NCBI GenBank assembly: GCA_964507025.1
Contig: CAZDOK010000001.1
Span: forward strand, 310,001-374,000
DNA: 64,000 nt
Reading direction: 5' to 3'
DNA from: Amarobacter sp964507025
Lineage (GTDB): Bacteria > Chloroflexota > Dehalococcoidia > Tepidiformales > Tepidiformaceae
Of this stretch, positions 23,427 to 31,118 are shown in pieces (position 1 is the stretch's first letter; each line of letters begins with the position of its first letter). The translations under genes and the position numbers were made by a program. The notes under the pieces were generated by a model that was not told the DNA's origin, did no database searches, and saw only the letters and a program-made list of their open reading frames with translations.

Positions 23427-23465
23427 AATGAAAACGAGGACGGCCGCGGTCTGTCCACGGCCGTC
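23427..23465 (-). terminator. Terminator of the SDR gene
   Basis: 8-bp stem GACGGCCG (23439-23446) with CGGCCGTC (23458-23465). On the minus strand it is followed after four bases by TTTTCATT. Confidence 0.7.
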
Positions 23466-23489
23466 GCGGTTTCAAGTGGCTCTCGGACT

Positions 23490-24464
23490 CTAGCCGAAGG
23501 TCAGGGGGTCCTGGCTCCAGGGCGCGAGCTCTTCGCTCACGTTGAGCTTCACTTCCTTCCAGGTCACCTTCACACCGCGCTCGCCCTTCGCAGGCTCCTC
23601 TTCCACCATCACCTCGAACATGCCCTGGTTGGTCACGTCGCTCGGCTGGGCCAGCAGCTGCATGAAGGCCTCCGCCGCCTCGAAGGTCTCGAGCATGCGT
23701 GGCTGCCAGCGGCCGAACACCTTCGGGTTCTCCGCGTATTCGTTCGTCATCCCGGTCCGTACGAACGGGTACATCACCGAGAACGCCGAAACCAGGCTTG
23801 CCGCCTTGCCGAGGTTCACTGCCAGCACCTTGGGCAGCTGCAACACCGCCCAGTTGGCGATCGCGTACCCCGGCACGCTCACGCCCGGGTCGATCGACTG
23901 GCGCGACGAGATGTACACGATCTGGAGCGGCTCGTTCGCGTACACAGCTTCGCCGGACCACAGGTGCGTCATCGCCATGAAGCCATCGATCTTGGTGTCG
24001 AGCACCATCCGCGTCTCTTCCAGGTTGTTGATGAACGCCTGCCGGACGCGCGCCCGCCGCATCGCCATCGATTCGCCTTCCACCTCGCGCAGCGATCGGC
24101 CGAACGAATAGCCCTTCTCGGTCAATCCCGAGTTGCAGATCACGAGGTTCGGGATGCCCCCCATCTTGTCGATCACGTAGGTCCGCGTCGCCCACAGGTC
24201 GCCCATGTTGGTCACGTCGGCCTGGAGCGGGAACGCGTTCACGCCCTGGCCGCGGAGGAAGTCGACGAGGTCGAGTCCGTCGTCGTACGAACTGTGGAAG
24301 TGCACCGCGACGCTCGCCGCGCCATTGAGTCCCGCCGCCAGGGCGAACGACTGGCCGAGGCCGTTGTCCTTCCCCGCCCCCGAAATGAGCACGCGCTTGC
24401 CCTTGACCCCTGCCGCGAACTCCGCCGGGAAGCGGAAGTTGTCGGGATTCACCGTAAATGCCAT
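23490..24464 (-). CDS. Atypical short-chain dehydrogenase/reductase
   Basis: 324 residues. The N-terminal cofactor loop ISGAGKDNGLGQSFALAAG is an extended SDR-type glycine motif. The strand before the active site is VYISSRQSID, but the Tyr motif reads YAIAN: the lysine of YxxxK is Asn. Length and the C-terminal 90 residues exceed classical SDRs. It may be a divergent enoyl reductase-like enzyme or a non-catalytic homologue. ATG 24464 has GGGAG with spacing 8; a terminator follows. Confidence 0.75.
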   Translation of the reverse strand: MAFTVNPDNFRFPAEFAAGVKGKRVLISGAGKDNGLGQSFALAAGLNGAASVAVHFHSSYDDGLDLVDFLRGQGVNAFPLQADVTNMGDLWATRTYVIDKMGGIPNLVICNSGLTEKGYSFGRSLREVEGESMAMRRARVRQAFINNLEETRMVLDTKIDGFMAMTHLWSGEAVYANEPLQIVYISSRQSIDPGVSVPGYAIANWAVLQLPKVLAVNLGKAASLVSAFSVMYPFVRTGMTNEYAENPKVFGRWQPRMLETFEAAEAFMQLLAQPSDVTNQGMFEVMVEEEPAKGERGVKVTWKEVKLNVSEELAPWSQDPLTFG

Positions 24465-24750
24465 GTCTGAAACTCCCAAGGTATTGGCGCGCATTATGGC
24501 AGAGCGCCGGCCTATAGGCAGAGCCAACCGGGTCAGTGGGGTGACCGCAAAGGCGCGAAGGGCGCCAAGCGGCTGGCAACGCACCTTGGCCGGGGACGTA
24601 TACACCTCAGCGGGACTATTGCCATCGCCCCTCGGGACGTCGTGCTTGCCTATCCTCTTGCCGCGGTCTGGTGGCGTAGCGACAGCAGACGGCTTGCCAG
24701 CATGTTTCAACTGACTGGGGGACTGCCTTGACCGCCTGGGCCGGGCGCTC

Positions 24751-25152
24751 CTACTGCGCGCTCACGGGACCATCACCGTCGGACAGGTCGAGCCTTCGCC
24801 CCGCCCAGAGTTCTGATGGATGAAACGGAAAGGGGGGTTCGACGTTCGCGGCTCGGCAGTGCTCATGAAATGCTGTCAGCAGTAGCTGGAGTCTGCGAGA
24901 CCACGCCACTTCCTCCTCCCGCGTGAGCTGTTCACCGTGGGGGCCCACCATCAAGATAAGAGCTTCTCGATGGAGGGCTTCATACCCCTCCGGTGGCGTT
25001 AGTCGGGCGAGCCTTTCACGTATCAGGGTGTTCACGGCAAGGCTAAGCTCTTCAGACCTGGCCTCACTCTCCGCCTGGCTAGCCTCCGTCGCAGCATTCA
25101 TCATCTCCCGGAAGGCCGCCGAGATAGCCCCTAGGTACTCAGTATGCTCCAC
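24751..25152 (-). CDS. Hypothetical soluble helical protein
   Basis: 133 residues, mostly helical and acidic, from a GTG at 25152. No domain recognised. It sits in the short accessory patch between the SDR and asd with the disrupted secreted protein gene upstream. Confidence 0.5.
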   Translation of the reverse strand: MEHTEYLGAISAAFREMMNAATEASQAESEARSEELSLAVNTLIRERLARLTPPEGYEALHREALILMVGPHGEQLTREEEVAWSRRLQLLLTAFHEHCRAANVEPPFPFHPSELWAGRRLDLSDGDGPVSAQ

Positions 25153-25215
25153 GCGCTGCCTTTGCTCCGAACTCTGTGCGTTGGGCGCCCGACCGGCCAG
25201 GCGAGAGCGAGGCCC

Positions 25216-25584
25216 TCAGTAGCACCAACCTCCGTCAAAGTGATGTCCCGATTCTGTGTAGAAGTAGTGCTCCTTAGCCTTCCGCAGAAATTGGTAACCG
25301 TCAAAGCTTGCGACGGCAGAGCATCCTGTCGAGCTTGAGCAGTAGTCGTAAACCGGGTCAGTCCACTGATCCCAGAACAGCCCCACAAGCCGGAATTTCC
25401 ACATGTTCTCTACGTAGCCGGGCCCCCAGGTCGTGTAGAATGCATAGGCGTTGCCGCCGTAACTGCATCCCGAAAACGGGGTTGTGGTCGAGTAGTTCGT
25501 AGGGGTATCGTCAACTACCGGCGCAGGCGGGGCTAGTGAGACGTAGTTCTCGGCTGCGCGCAGCCGGATCCGGGTGTCCAACAT
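25216..25584 (-). CDS. C-terminal part of a secreted protein, probably frameshifted from the next ORF
   Basis: 122 residues rich in aromatic residues and cysteine pairs (SGCSYGG, DYCSSSTGC, GGWCY), typical of an extracytoplasmic domain, but lacking any signal peptide or ribosome-binding site of its own. It overlaps the upstream ORF (25511-25786) by 74 bases in another frame. Joining the two near 25570 gives a continuous signal-anchored protein of about 190 residues. Either a real frameshift, a sequencing error or programmed overlap explains this. Confidence 0.5.
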   Translation of the reverse strand: MLDTRIRLRAAENYVSLAPPAPVVDDTPTNYSTTTPFSGCSYGGNAYAFYTTWGPGYVENMWKFRLVGLFWDQWTDPVYDYCSSSTGCSAVASFDGYQFLRKAKEHYFYTESGHHFDGGWCY

Positions 25585-25786
25585 CGATCAATGCCTGCTC
25601 CAGCTGCTCTCGCCAATCTGGCGCATCGTGAGAGATGAGAATGAGCCGGGTCCCACCAGTTTCAGCTTCCTCGCCACTGCCTTGCGCATCCTGCGTGTGA
25701 GTCGCAAACCACATCGCGAACGCGAGCAAGCCGATCGCGGCGAAGTATGCGTATTTCCGCCGGAAGACGCGACCAACTGAACTCAT
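25511..25786 (-). CDS. N-terminal part of a signal-anchored protein, probably frameshifted
   Basis: 91 residues. ATG 25786 has a very good ribosome-binding site (GGAGG, spacing 7). Residues 12-28 are a membrane or signal segment (YAYFAAIGLLAFAMWFA), then a short soluble region. The last 25 residues look like out-of-frame translation of the C-terminal ORF. Function unknown. Confidence 0.5.
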   Translation of the reverse strand: MSSVGRVFRRKYAYFAAIGLLAFAMWFATHTQDAQGSGEEAETGGTRLILISHDAPDWREQLEQALIDVGHPDPAARSRELRLTSPACAGS

Positions 25787-26268
25787 TGGGACACCTCCTC
25801 AGGTGTATTCCGAGATTAAGCCCTGTTTTCTGGTGACCTTCGCGCGAAAGTCGTGGGGGGGGGTGCAGCCGACCTTAGTGTGCGCGTCTGTCAGGCATAA
25901 GCATCATCCGATGTACGCGCGACATACATCGGTCCGAAGTTCGAGATGACAACACCGCCGGGCCGCCGGCTTTCCCCTTGCGTGTACCGACTCCCGGGGG
26001 TCGCGGCCCTCATCGGCGCCGGGAAGACCAGCCTGAATCGGTTGCAGGTTCTGACTGGGATCAGTTGGCCGTGGATCTGAGCGCCGCCCTCCGACGGAAG
26101 GGCCGTGTGTTTTTCCATGGAGTGGGTCGGCCTTTGAGCGCCGACTCGCGATTTCCAGCCGCTCTGCAACGATGGCGGGAATCCGCGAGCGACCGCCTCC
26201 TACACGGTTCAGCGGAAATCCGCAATGCCACTGAGCGGTTCGACCACCTGCCGGGGGCAAGGCCACTG
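25787..26268. other. Intergenic region without credible genes
   Basis: About 480 bases between the signal-anchored ORF and asd. It holds a run of nine G (25855-25863) and an 8-bp inverted repeat (25908-25932). ORFs here have no ribosome-binding sites and look like chance frames or gene remnants. Confidence 0.55.
25908..25932. repeat. Perfect 8-bp inverted repeat
   Basis: CCGATGTA and TACATCGG separated by nine bases (CGCGCGACA). It is a symmetric operator-like or attachment-like site in the accessory patch. Confidence 0.6.
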
Positions 26269-27291
26269 TTACCGCCGGATGAGCCCCCGCCTCGCCGCTT
26301 CCTCGATGATCTGGACCACGTTCGTGGCCGCGCCCTTCCGGATGCTGTCCGTCACCGTCCAGAACGTGATCCCGCCCGGGAGCGAGGTGTCGGCCCGCAG
26401 CCGCCCGACGAGCACGTCGTCGGTCCCGGCCACGTCCATCGGTGTTGGGTAGAGTTCCTGCCCCGGGTCGTCCATCAGCCTCACCCCGGGCGTGGACTCC
26501 ATCAGGCGGCGCGCTTCGGCCGGGCTGACCGGGCTCTCGAACTCCGCCCAGACCGACATCGAGTGCCCGAAGAATGTTGGTATCCGTACGCATGTGGCGC
26601 TCACCGCTACCCCGGGTGCATGCAGGATCTTCCGCGTCTCGTTGGCCATCTTGATCTCTTCCTTCGTGTAGCCGTCTTCCGCGAAGAGGTCGATCTGCGG
26701 CACGGCGTTGAAGGCGATCTCCCGTTTCTGCGTGCCCGAAGGCTCGTGCCGCCCTTCGAGTGCCGCAACCGTCTCGGCCCGCAGTCCGTCGACAGCGGCC
26801 CCACCGGCGCCGGCCACCGCCTGGTAGGTGCTCACCACTACCCGTTTCAGCGGGGTCACGCGGTGGATGGGGTTCAACGCCAGCACCATCGGCGTCGTCG
26901 TGCAATTCGGCTGGCTCACGATGCCGCGATGCCACTCAAGGTCGTCCGCGTTGATTTCCGGTATCACCAGCGGCACCGCCGGGTCCATGCGGTAGGCGCT
27001 CGAGTCGTCAATCACGAAGCTGCCATGCGCCTGCGCGATCGGGGCATACTGCTTCGAAGCCGAGCCCGAGGCCGACAGGAAGACGATGTCATCGTCCTTC
27101 GTGAAGCTCGCCTCCGTGGTCTCCTCGACGGTGATCTTCTCGCCCCGGAACTCCACGACTTTGCCTGCCGAACGGGCGGTTGCCAGCAGGCGGAGTCGTT
27201 TCACAGGCACCTTCCGGCTGTCAAGCAGGCTCAGAAACTCGCGGCCGACGATGCCGGCGCCGCCGATGACCGTGATGTTGTAGGCGTCCAA
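26269..27291 (-). CDS. asd: Aspartate-semialdehyde dehydrogenase
   Basis: NADPH-dependent reduction of aspartyl phosphate, the branch point to Lys, Met and Thr. 340 residues with the Rossmann motif GGAGIVG, the catalytic cysteine C130 in SQPNCTT, and a C-terminal region with KEEIKM and RIP as expected. TTG start at 27291 with GGGAG spacing 6. It supplies the homoserine branch used by the SAM-riboswitch thrC cluster, though the genes are unlinked. Confidence 0.94.
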   Translation of the reverse strand: MDAYNITVIGGAGIVGREFLSLLDSRKVPVKRLRLLATARSAGKVVEFRGEKITVEETTEASFTKDDDIVFLSASGSASKQYAPIAQAHGSFVIDDSSAYRMDPAVPLVIPEINADDLEWHRGIVSQPNCTTTPMVLALNPIHRVTPLKRVVVSTYQAVAGAGGAAVDGLRAETVAALEGRHEPSGTQKREIAFNAVPQIDLFAEDGYTKEEIKMANETRKILHAPGVAVSATCVRIPTFFGHSMSVWAEFESPVSPAEARRLMESTPGVRLMDDPGQELYPTPMDVAGTDDVLVGRLRADTSLPGGITFWTVTDSIRKGAATNVVQIIEEAARRGLIRR

Positions 27292-27351
27292 GGGGCGCTC
27301 CCGGGGAACAGTGTGCAGTTATGGTATCGTGCCGCTCCGCCAGGGGCACGG

Positions 27352-28089
27352 TTATGGCGTCCGCCTCCGCAGCGTCGCGGCACCAAGCACGAGCGAGATG
27401 ACAGTCGTCCCCGCGAGCACGCCGCTGTCGAGCGCAAGTCGCCCGCCGAAGCCTTCCCCCGTCGCCACCCTGGTGAGCGCGTCGTACGCGTAGGTCATCG
27501 GCAACACGTTCGAAGCGGCTTCGAGCGCTCCGGCCATCTGATCGCGCGGCGCGAGCAGCCCGCTCAACAGGAACTGTGGCAACAGGAACGCGGGCATGAA
27601 CTGCACCGCCTGGAACTCGCTCCGCGCGAAGGCGCTCACCAGGAGACCCAGGGCCGTCCCGAGTATCGCGTTCAGCACGGCCAACGCCATCACCCCGGCG
27701 ATAGGCCCGTTCACCTCCAGCCCGAGGAACCCGAACGAGACGACTGACACCAGGACGCCCTGCACCACGGCCACCGAACCGAACGCCACACCATACCCCG
27801 CGAGGATGTCGAGCTTCGCGATGGGCGTAGTCAGCAGCCGCTCCAGCGTGCCGGACGTCCGCTCCCGCAGCATGGTGATCGACGTTACAAGGAACATCGA
27901 GGTCAGCGGAAAGATCCCCAGCAGTGGCACTCCCACCCGCTGGAACACACGCTCCTGGTCGGCGAAGACCCACTTCATCAGCGCCTCGAGCACAACCGGG
28001 ACGAGCAGGAGGAGGCCAATGGTCCTCATGTCGTGCCGCAGCTGCATGAGCACTCGAAGTCCGGTAGCAGCGGTCACACGCACATTCAT
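27352..28089 (-). CDS. ABC-2 type transporter permease
   Basis: 245 residues with six hydrophobic helices and the ABC-2 signature (TSGTLERLLTTPIAKLDIL after the second helix). It forms an exporter with the ATPase encoded upstream, overlapping it by 4 bases. The substrate is unknown; drug or lipid export is typical. Confidence 0.88.
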   Translation of the reverse strand: MNVRVTAATGLRVLMQLRHDMRTIGLLLLVPVVLEALMKWVFADQERVFQRVGVPLLGIFPLTSMFLVTSITMLRERTSGTLERLLTTPIAKLDILAGYGVAFGSVAVVQGVLVSVVSFGFLGLEVNGPIAGVMALAVLNAILGTALGLLVSAFARSEFQAVQFMPAFLLPQFLLSGLLAPRDQMAGALEAASNVLPMTYAYDALTRVATGEGFGGRLALDSGVLAGTTVISLVLGAATLRRRTP

Positions 28090-28805
28090 GCCGCGCTCTC
28101 GCCTTCCCGAACCAGCTGGAGAAATGCTTCCTCGATCGTGTTCGCACTCGCCATTGCCAGGACCTCCGGTGGGCTTCCATGGGCCAGCACGCGGCCATCT
28201 CTCATCAGGACGAGGTCGTCGCAGCGCTCGGCCTCGTCCATCACATGGCTCGAAACGAGCAGCGTTGCTCCGCGGTCCGCCAGGTCATGGAACGTCGACC
28301 ACAACTCCTTGCGCAACACCGGGTCCAGCCCGACCGTTGGCTCGTCGAGGACGAGTACCTCCGGTTCGTTCAACAGCGCGGTGGCAAGCGAAACCCGGGC
28401 CCGTTGGCCTCCCGAAAGCCGGCCCACAAGTTGGTTGCTGTAGCCGTTGAGCCCGACCGTGTCGACGACGGCGGCCACCCTCCCTGCGGCTGCCCCCAGC
28501 ACGCGCGCGAAGTAGCGAAGGTTTGCCGCCACCGTCAGGTCGTCGTACACGGCGGGCGCCTGCGTGACATAGCCCACCCGGGAGCGGAGAGCTTTGCTGC
28601 CCGCGGGGAGGCCGAGCACGGTCACTTGCCCGCCGGCCACCACCTGCACGCCCACAATCGCGCGCATCAGCGTGGTCTTTCCACAGCCACTCGGGCCAAG
28701 GAGACCCGTGATCCTGCCTCCCGGGACCTGCACGGAGATGCCCGGCAGCACCTCCTTGCCGCTGCGTATCACGCGCAGGTCCTCGATGGCGATTGTCGTT
28801 GTCAT
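28086..28805 (-). CDS. ABC transporter ATP-binding protein
   Basis: 239 residues with Walker A GPSGCGKTT, signature LSGGQ, Walker B LVLDEPT and switch His in SSHVMDEAE. It energises the adjacent ABC-2 permease. The ATG overlaps the TetR stop (ATGA), giving a regulator-ATPase-permease operon. Confidence 0.93.
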   Translation of the reverse strand: MTTTIAIEDLRVIRSGKEVLPGISVQVPGGRITGLLGPSGCGKTTLMRAIVGVQVVAGGQVTVLGLPAGSKALRSRVGYVTQAPAVYDDLTVAANLRYFARVLGAAAGRVAAVVDTVGLNGYSNQLVGRLSGGQRARVSLATALLNEPEVLVLDEPTVGLDPVLRKELWSTFHDLADRGATLLVSSHVMDEAERCDDLVLMRDGRVLAHGSPPEVLAMASANTIEEAFLQLVREGESAA

Positions 28806-29419
28806 GCCCTCTCCTTTCGTTCTAGGGCTCCCGTCAGGTATCGCTGCACAGTCGGGCCGAAAGCCTCCACCAGGGCGGCCCGGTCCGCCTCGACCAGCGG
28901 TGGCAGTCCAATCATGTAGCGCCCAATCGCAAGGCCCGCCATTTGCGAGGCGACCAGTGCTGCCCGGTAGTCGGCACGGTCCATCCCGTGGGCACGGAGC
29001 GTCTGCGCAACGGCACCAACGACCTGCTCGCGAATCATGCGGGCCGCCGGCTCGTCTGTTGCCGCCGACCGGACGATGGCGAGCATGGTGCGGTTGGCAT
29101 CCTCGGAGTCCCAGGTATCGAGCAGGAACTCGACAAGAGCAGCTCCCGCCGTCTCGCGGTCGCACTCAAGCGCTTCATGCAGCCGCTTCGCTGGGTCCAC
29201 CGGAAGGTGCACCGACTCGCTGAAGAGGCGCTCCTTGCTCCCGAAAAAGTGCAGCACGAGCGCCGGGTCGACTCCGGCTTCGGCTGCTATCGCGCGAATC
29301 GTTGCTCCACGGAACCCGGCGGCGATGAACCGCGCCCGCGAAGCTGCAAGGATCGCGTCGCGCGTCCCCGAGTCTCCCGCTCGCCGGCCCGGGCGCCCCG
29401 AGGGAGAAGATTTCACCAT
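28802..29419 (-). CDS. TetR family transcriptional regulator
   Basis: 205 residues. The N-terminal HTH (RDAILAASRARFIAAGFRGATIRAIAAEAGVD) is followed by a TetR ligand-binding domain. As first gene of the ABC exporter operon it probably represses it in the absence of an exported compound. A likely operator lies in the 80 bases between it and the divergent crotonase gene, but no clear palindrome was found. Confidence 0.9.
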   Translation of the reverse strand: MVKSSPSGRPGRRAGDSGTRDAILAASRARFIAAGFRGATIRAIAAEAGVDPALVLHFFGSKERLFSESVHLPVDPAKRLHEALECDRETAGAALVEFLLDTWDSEDANRTMLAIVRSAATDEPAARMIREQVVGAVAQTLRAHGMDRADYRAALVASQMAGLAIGRYMIGLPPLVEADRAALVEAFGPTVQRYLTGALERKERA

Positions 29420-29502
29420 ACGATGAATTATTCTGCCGCTGGTTTTCGCTCGTCAAGCCGGGCGGCGTAAACTCCTCCCGCAACACCGACCGGAGCCAGC
29501 AC

Positions 29503-30330
29503 GTGGAACTCAACGACACCCTCTACCACACGGACGGGCCCATCGCCTGGATTACCTTCAACCGCCCGCGCTACCGCAACGCCCAGTCGTGGCGGCTGCT
29601 TGATGAGTACGACATCGCCATGGACCGGGCCGTCGCCGACCCCGAAGTTCGCGTCATCATCACGCGAGGCTCGGGAGGCAACTTCTCCAGCGGCCACGAC
29701 CTGGGTACCCCCGAGCAGCTGGCCGATCGCCAGGGCCGCGGCATCGGCGATGCTGGCCTCGAGTTCTACGACAACTTCAAGCACTACAACCTCGATCTGT
29801 TGCTCAAGTGGCGGAACGCTCCCAAGCCCACCATCGCCATGGTCGAGGGCTACTGCATCTTCGCCGGGTGGATGATGGCGGCCTGCGTCGACCTCGTTTT
29901 CGCCGCGAAGGACGCGCTCTTCCTCCCGGCACTCCTCGAGTACTTCTCGCTCCCCTACGACATCGGGACCCGCAAGGCCAAGGAACTCATGTTCGAAAGC
30001 CGCTTCCTCACGGCCGACGAGGCGATGGGACTCGGCTTTGTAAACCGTGTCTATGAGAAGGACGAGTTGGAGCGCGAGACCGTCAACTACGCTCTTCGCG
30101 TGGCCGAGAACAGCCCGATGGCCGTCCGCATGTCGAAGCTCGCCGCCAACAAGTCCCAGGATCTGATGGGCTACACGAGTTCCCTTGAGTCAGGCCTCTC
30201 CGACTACATGCTCATGGCCCAGAACCGCGGCACCGGCCGTGTTGAGGGTATGCGCCGGCTCGGCGGGGTCGACCTGGCCGTCCGGGGGCTTCGCGGCGAA
30301 CGTGCCGGCCTAACGCCGAAGGAGTCTTAG
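29503..30330 (+). CDS. Enoyl-CoA hydratase/isomerase family protein
   Basis: 275 residues of crotonase type, with SSGHDLGTPEQ as the first oxyanion-hole segment and VEGYCIFAGWMMAACVDLVFA as the second. The usual catalytic Glu region is atypical (LPALLEYFSLPYDIG), so its reaction cannot be named. GTG start. Divergent from the TetR-ABC operon. Confidence 0.85.
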   Translation: MELNDTLYHTDGPIAWITFNRPRYRNAQSWRLLDEYDIAMDRAVADPEVRVIITRGSGGNFSSGHDLGTPEQLADRQGRGIGDAGLEFYDNFKHYNLDLLLKWRNAPKPTIAMVEGYCIFAGWMMAACVDLVFAAKDALFLPALLEYFSLPYDIGTRKAKELMFESRFLTADEAMGLGFVNRVYEKDELERETVNYALRVAENSPMAVRMSKLAANKSQDLMGYTSSLESGLSDYMLMAQNRGTGRVEGMRRLGGVDLAVRGLRGERAGLTPKES

Positions 30331-30356
30331 GCTTTCGCGCTCGTGCCATCCTGACC

Positions 30357-30896
30357 CTACCGCCAGAGCAGGATGTTCTCCTTCACGAAGTGCCACGTGG
30401 CTGCCTCCCGGTAGTGCATCACGTACTCCTGGAGCACCTTTGGCGCCCCCACAAACACAACGATGGCTACGAGCCATCGCCACGACGGGATGCGGTACTC
30501 CGAATCGATCGACCGCAGGCCGGCGACGAACAGGTAGAAGTTCTCGAACACATTGGGCGTGGCGAGGAACGTACCCCTTATCTCCGTGAGCTCGTAGAAC
30601 ACGACGCCGCCCGCACGGAGCGCGAACAGGCCCACTCCCGCCCACCGCGCCAGCGGATCGAGCCAACGATAAGCCACGATCGCCTCGAAAAAGAGGTAGT
30701 ACGTGTCGAACGACTTGTCGACCAGGTGGTAGTGGCCTTTCAGGGGCTCCGCCCCGAGCGCGTCCTGGAGGATCGAGTCGCTCGCATCGGCCAGGATGCA
30801 CAACAACCCGCCCGCGAACTGCCACCGGAACACCAGGAATGGAACGCCTCCCCTGAACGCGACGATGAGGAGCAGGACGGCCAGGTCTCTGTCCAT
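30357..30896 (-). CDS. Hypothetical membrane protein
   Basis: 179 residues with about four hydrophobic segments (LAVLLLIVAF, FAGGLLCILADA, WAGVGLFALRAGGVVFYEL, WRWLVAIVVFVGAPKVL). No family identified. A 43-residue membrane ORF precedes it by 9 bases, with a GAGGCGAG site between. Confidence 0.65.
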   Translation of the reverse strand: MDRDLAVLLLIVAFRGGVPFLVFRWQFAGGLLCILADASDSILQDALGAEPLKGHYHLVDKSFDTYYLFFEAIVAYRWLDPLARWAGVGLFALRAGGVVFYELTEIRGTFLATPNVFENFYLFVAGLRSIDSEYRIPSWRWLVAIVVFVGAPKVLQEYVMHYREAATWHFVKENILLWR

Positions 30897-30905
30897 CCGC
30901 TCGCC

Positions 30906-31037
30906 TCAGTCCGCACCCGTGAGCAGCATGGCCAGCGCAACTCCGCCCGGCACATACGGCACGGCGACAATCAGCAACAGGATCGCGAGGCGCCGGAGCC
31001 GTTCCGGACTGCTGCAGTTGAAGTAGTCACGAATCAC
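30906..31037 (-). CDS. Very small membrane protein (43 residues)
   Basis: A GTG at 31037 opens MIRDYFNCSSPERLRRLAIL..., with a single hydrophobic helix (about 17-40) containing VPYVPGGVALAMLL. The ribosome-binding site is weak. Coding is supported by the helix, the tight spacing to the next gene and absence of other genes. Confidence 0.45.
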   Translation of the reverse strand: MIRDYFNCSSPERLRRLAILLLIVAVPYVPGGVALAMLLTGAD

Positions 31038-31080
31038 GGTGACACGATATCGCGGGTTCCAGCCTCGCCACTGGTCCCCA

Positions 31081-31098
31081 CCGGCCCCGAAAGGCCGG
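31081..31098 (-). terminator. Stem-loop downstream of murJ
   Basis: Perfect 6-bp stem CCGGCC/GGCCGG with a 6-base loop, 20 bases after the murJ stop. No U-tract. Confidence 0.35.
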
Positions 31099-31118
31099 CC
31101 ACTGGGCCCGGGTTCGCA

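Noticed and set aside
25855..25863. Run of nine G as a phase-variable tract
   Set aside because: It lies between genes with no promoter elements recognised around it; only noted as part of the accessory patch.
25891..26169. Minus-strand ORF in the intergenic region upstream of asd stop
   Set aside because: No ribosome-binding site and unusual composition; may be a remnant, not called as a gene.
25978..27747. Long plus-strand ORF opposite asd and the ABC permease
   Set aside because: Product is His/Arg-rich with no domain, while the minus strand encodes ASADH with its catalytic Cys.
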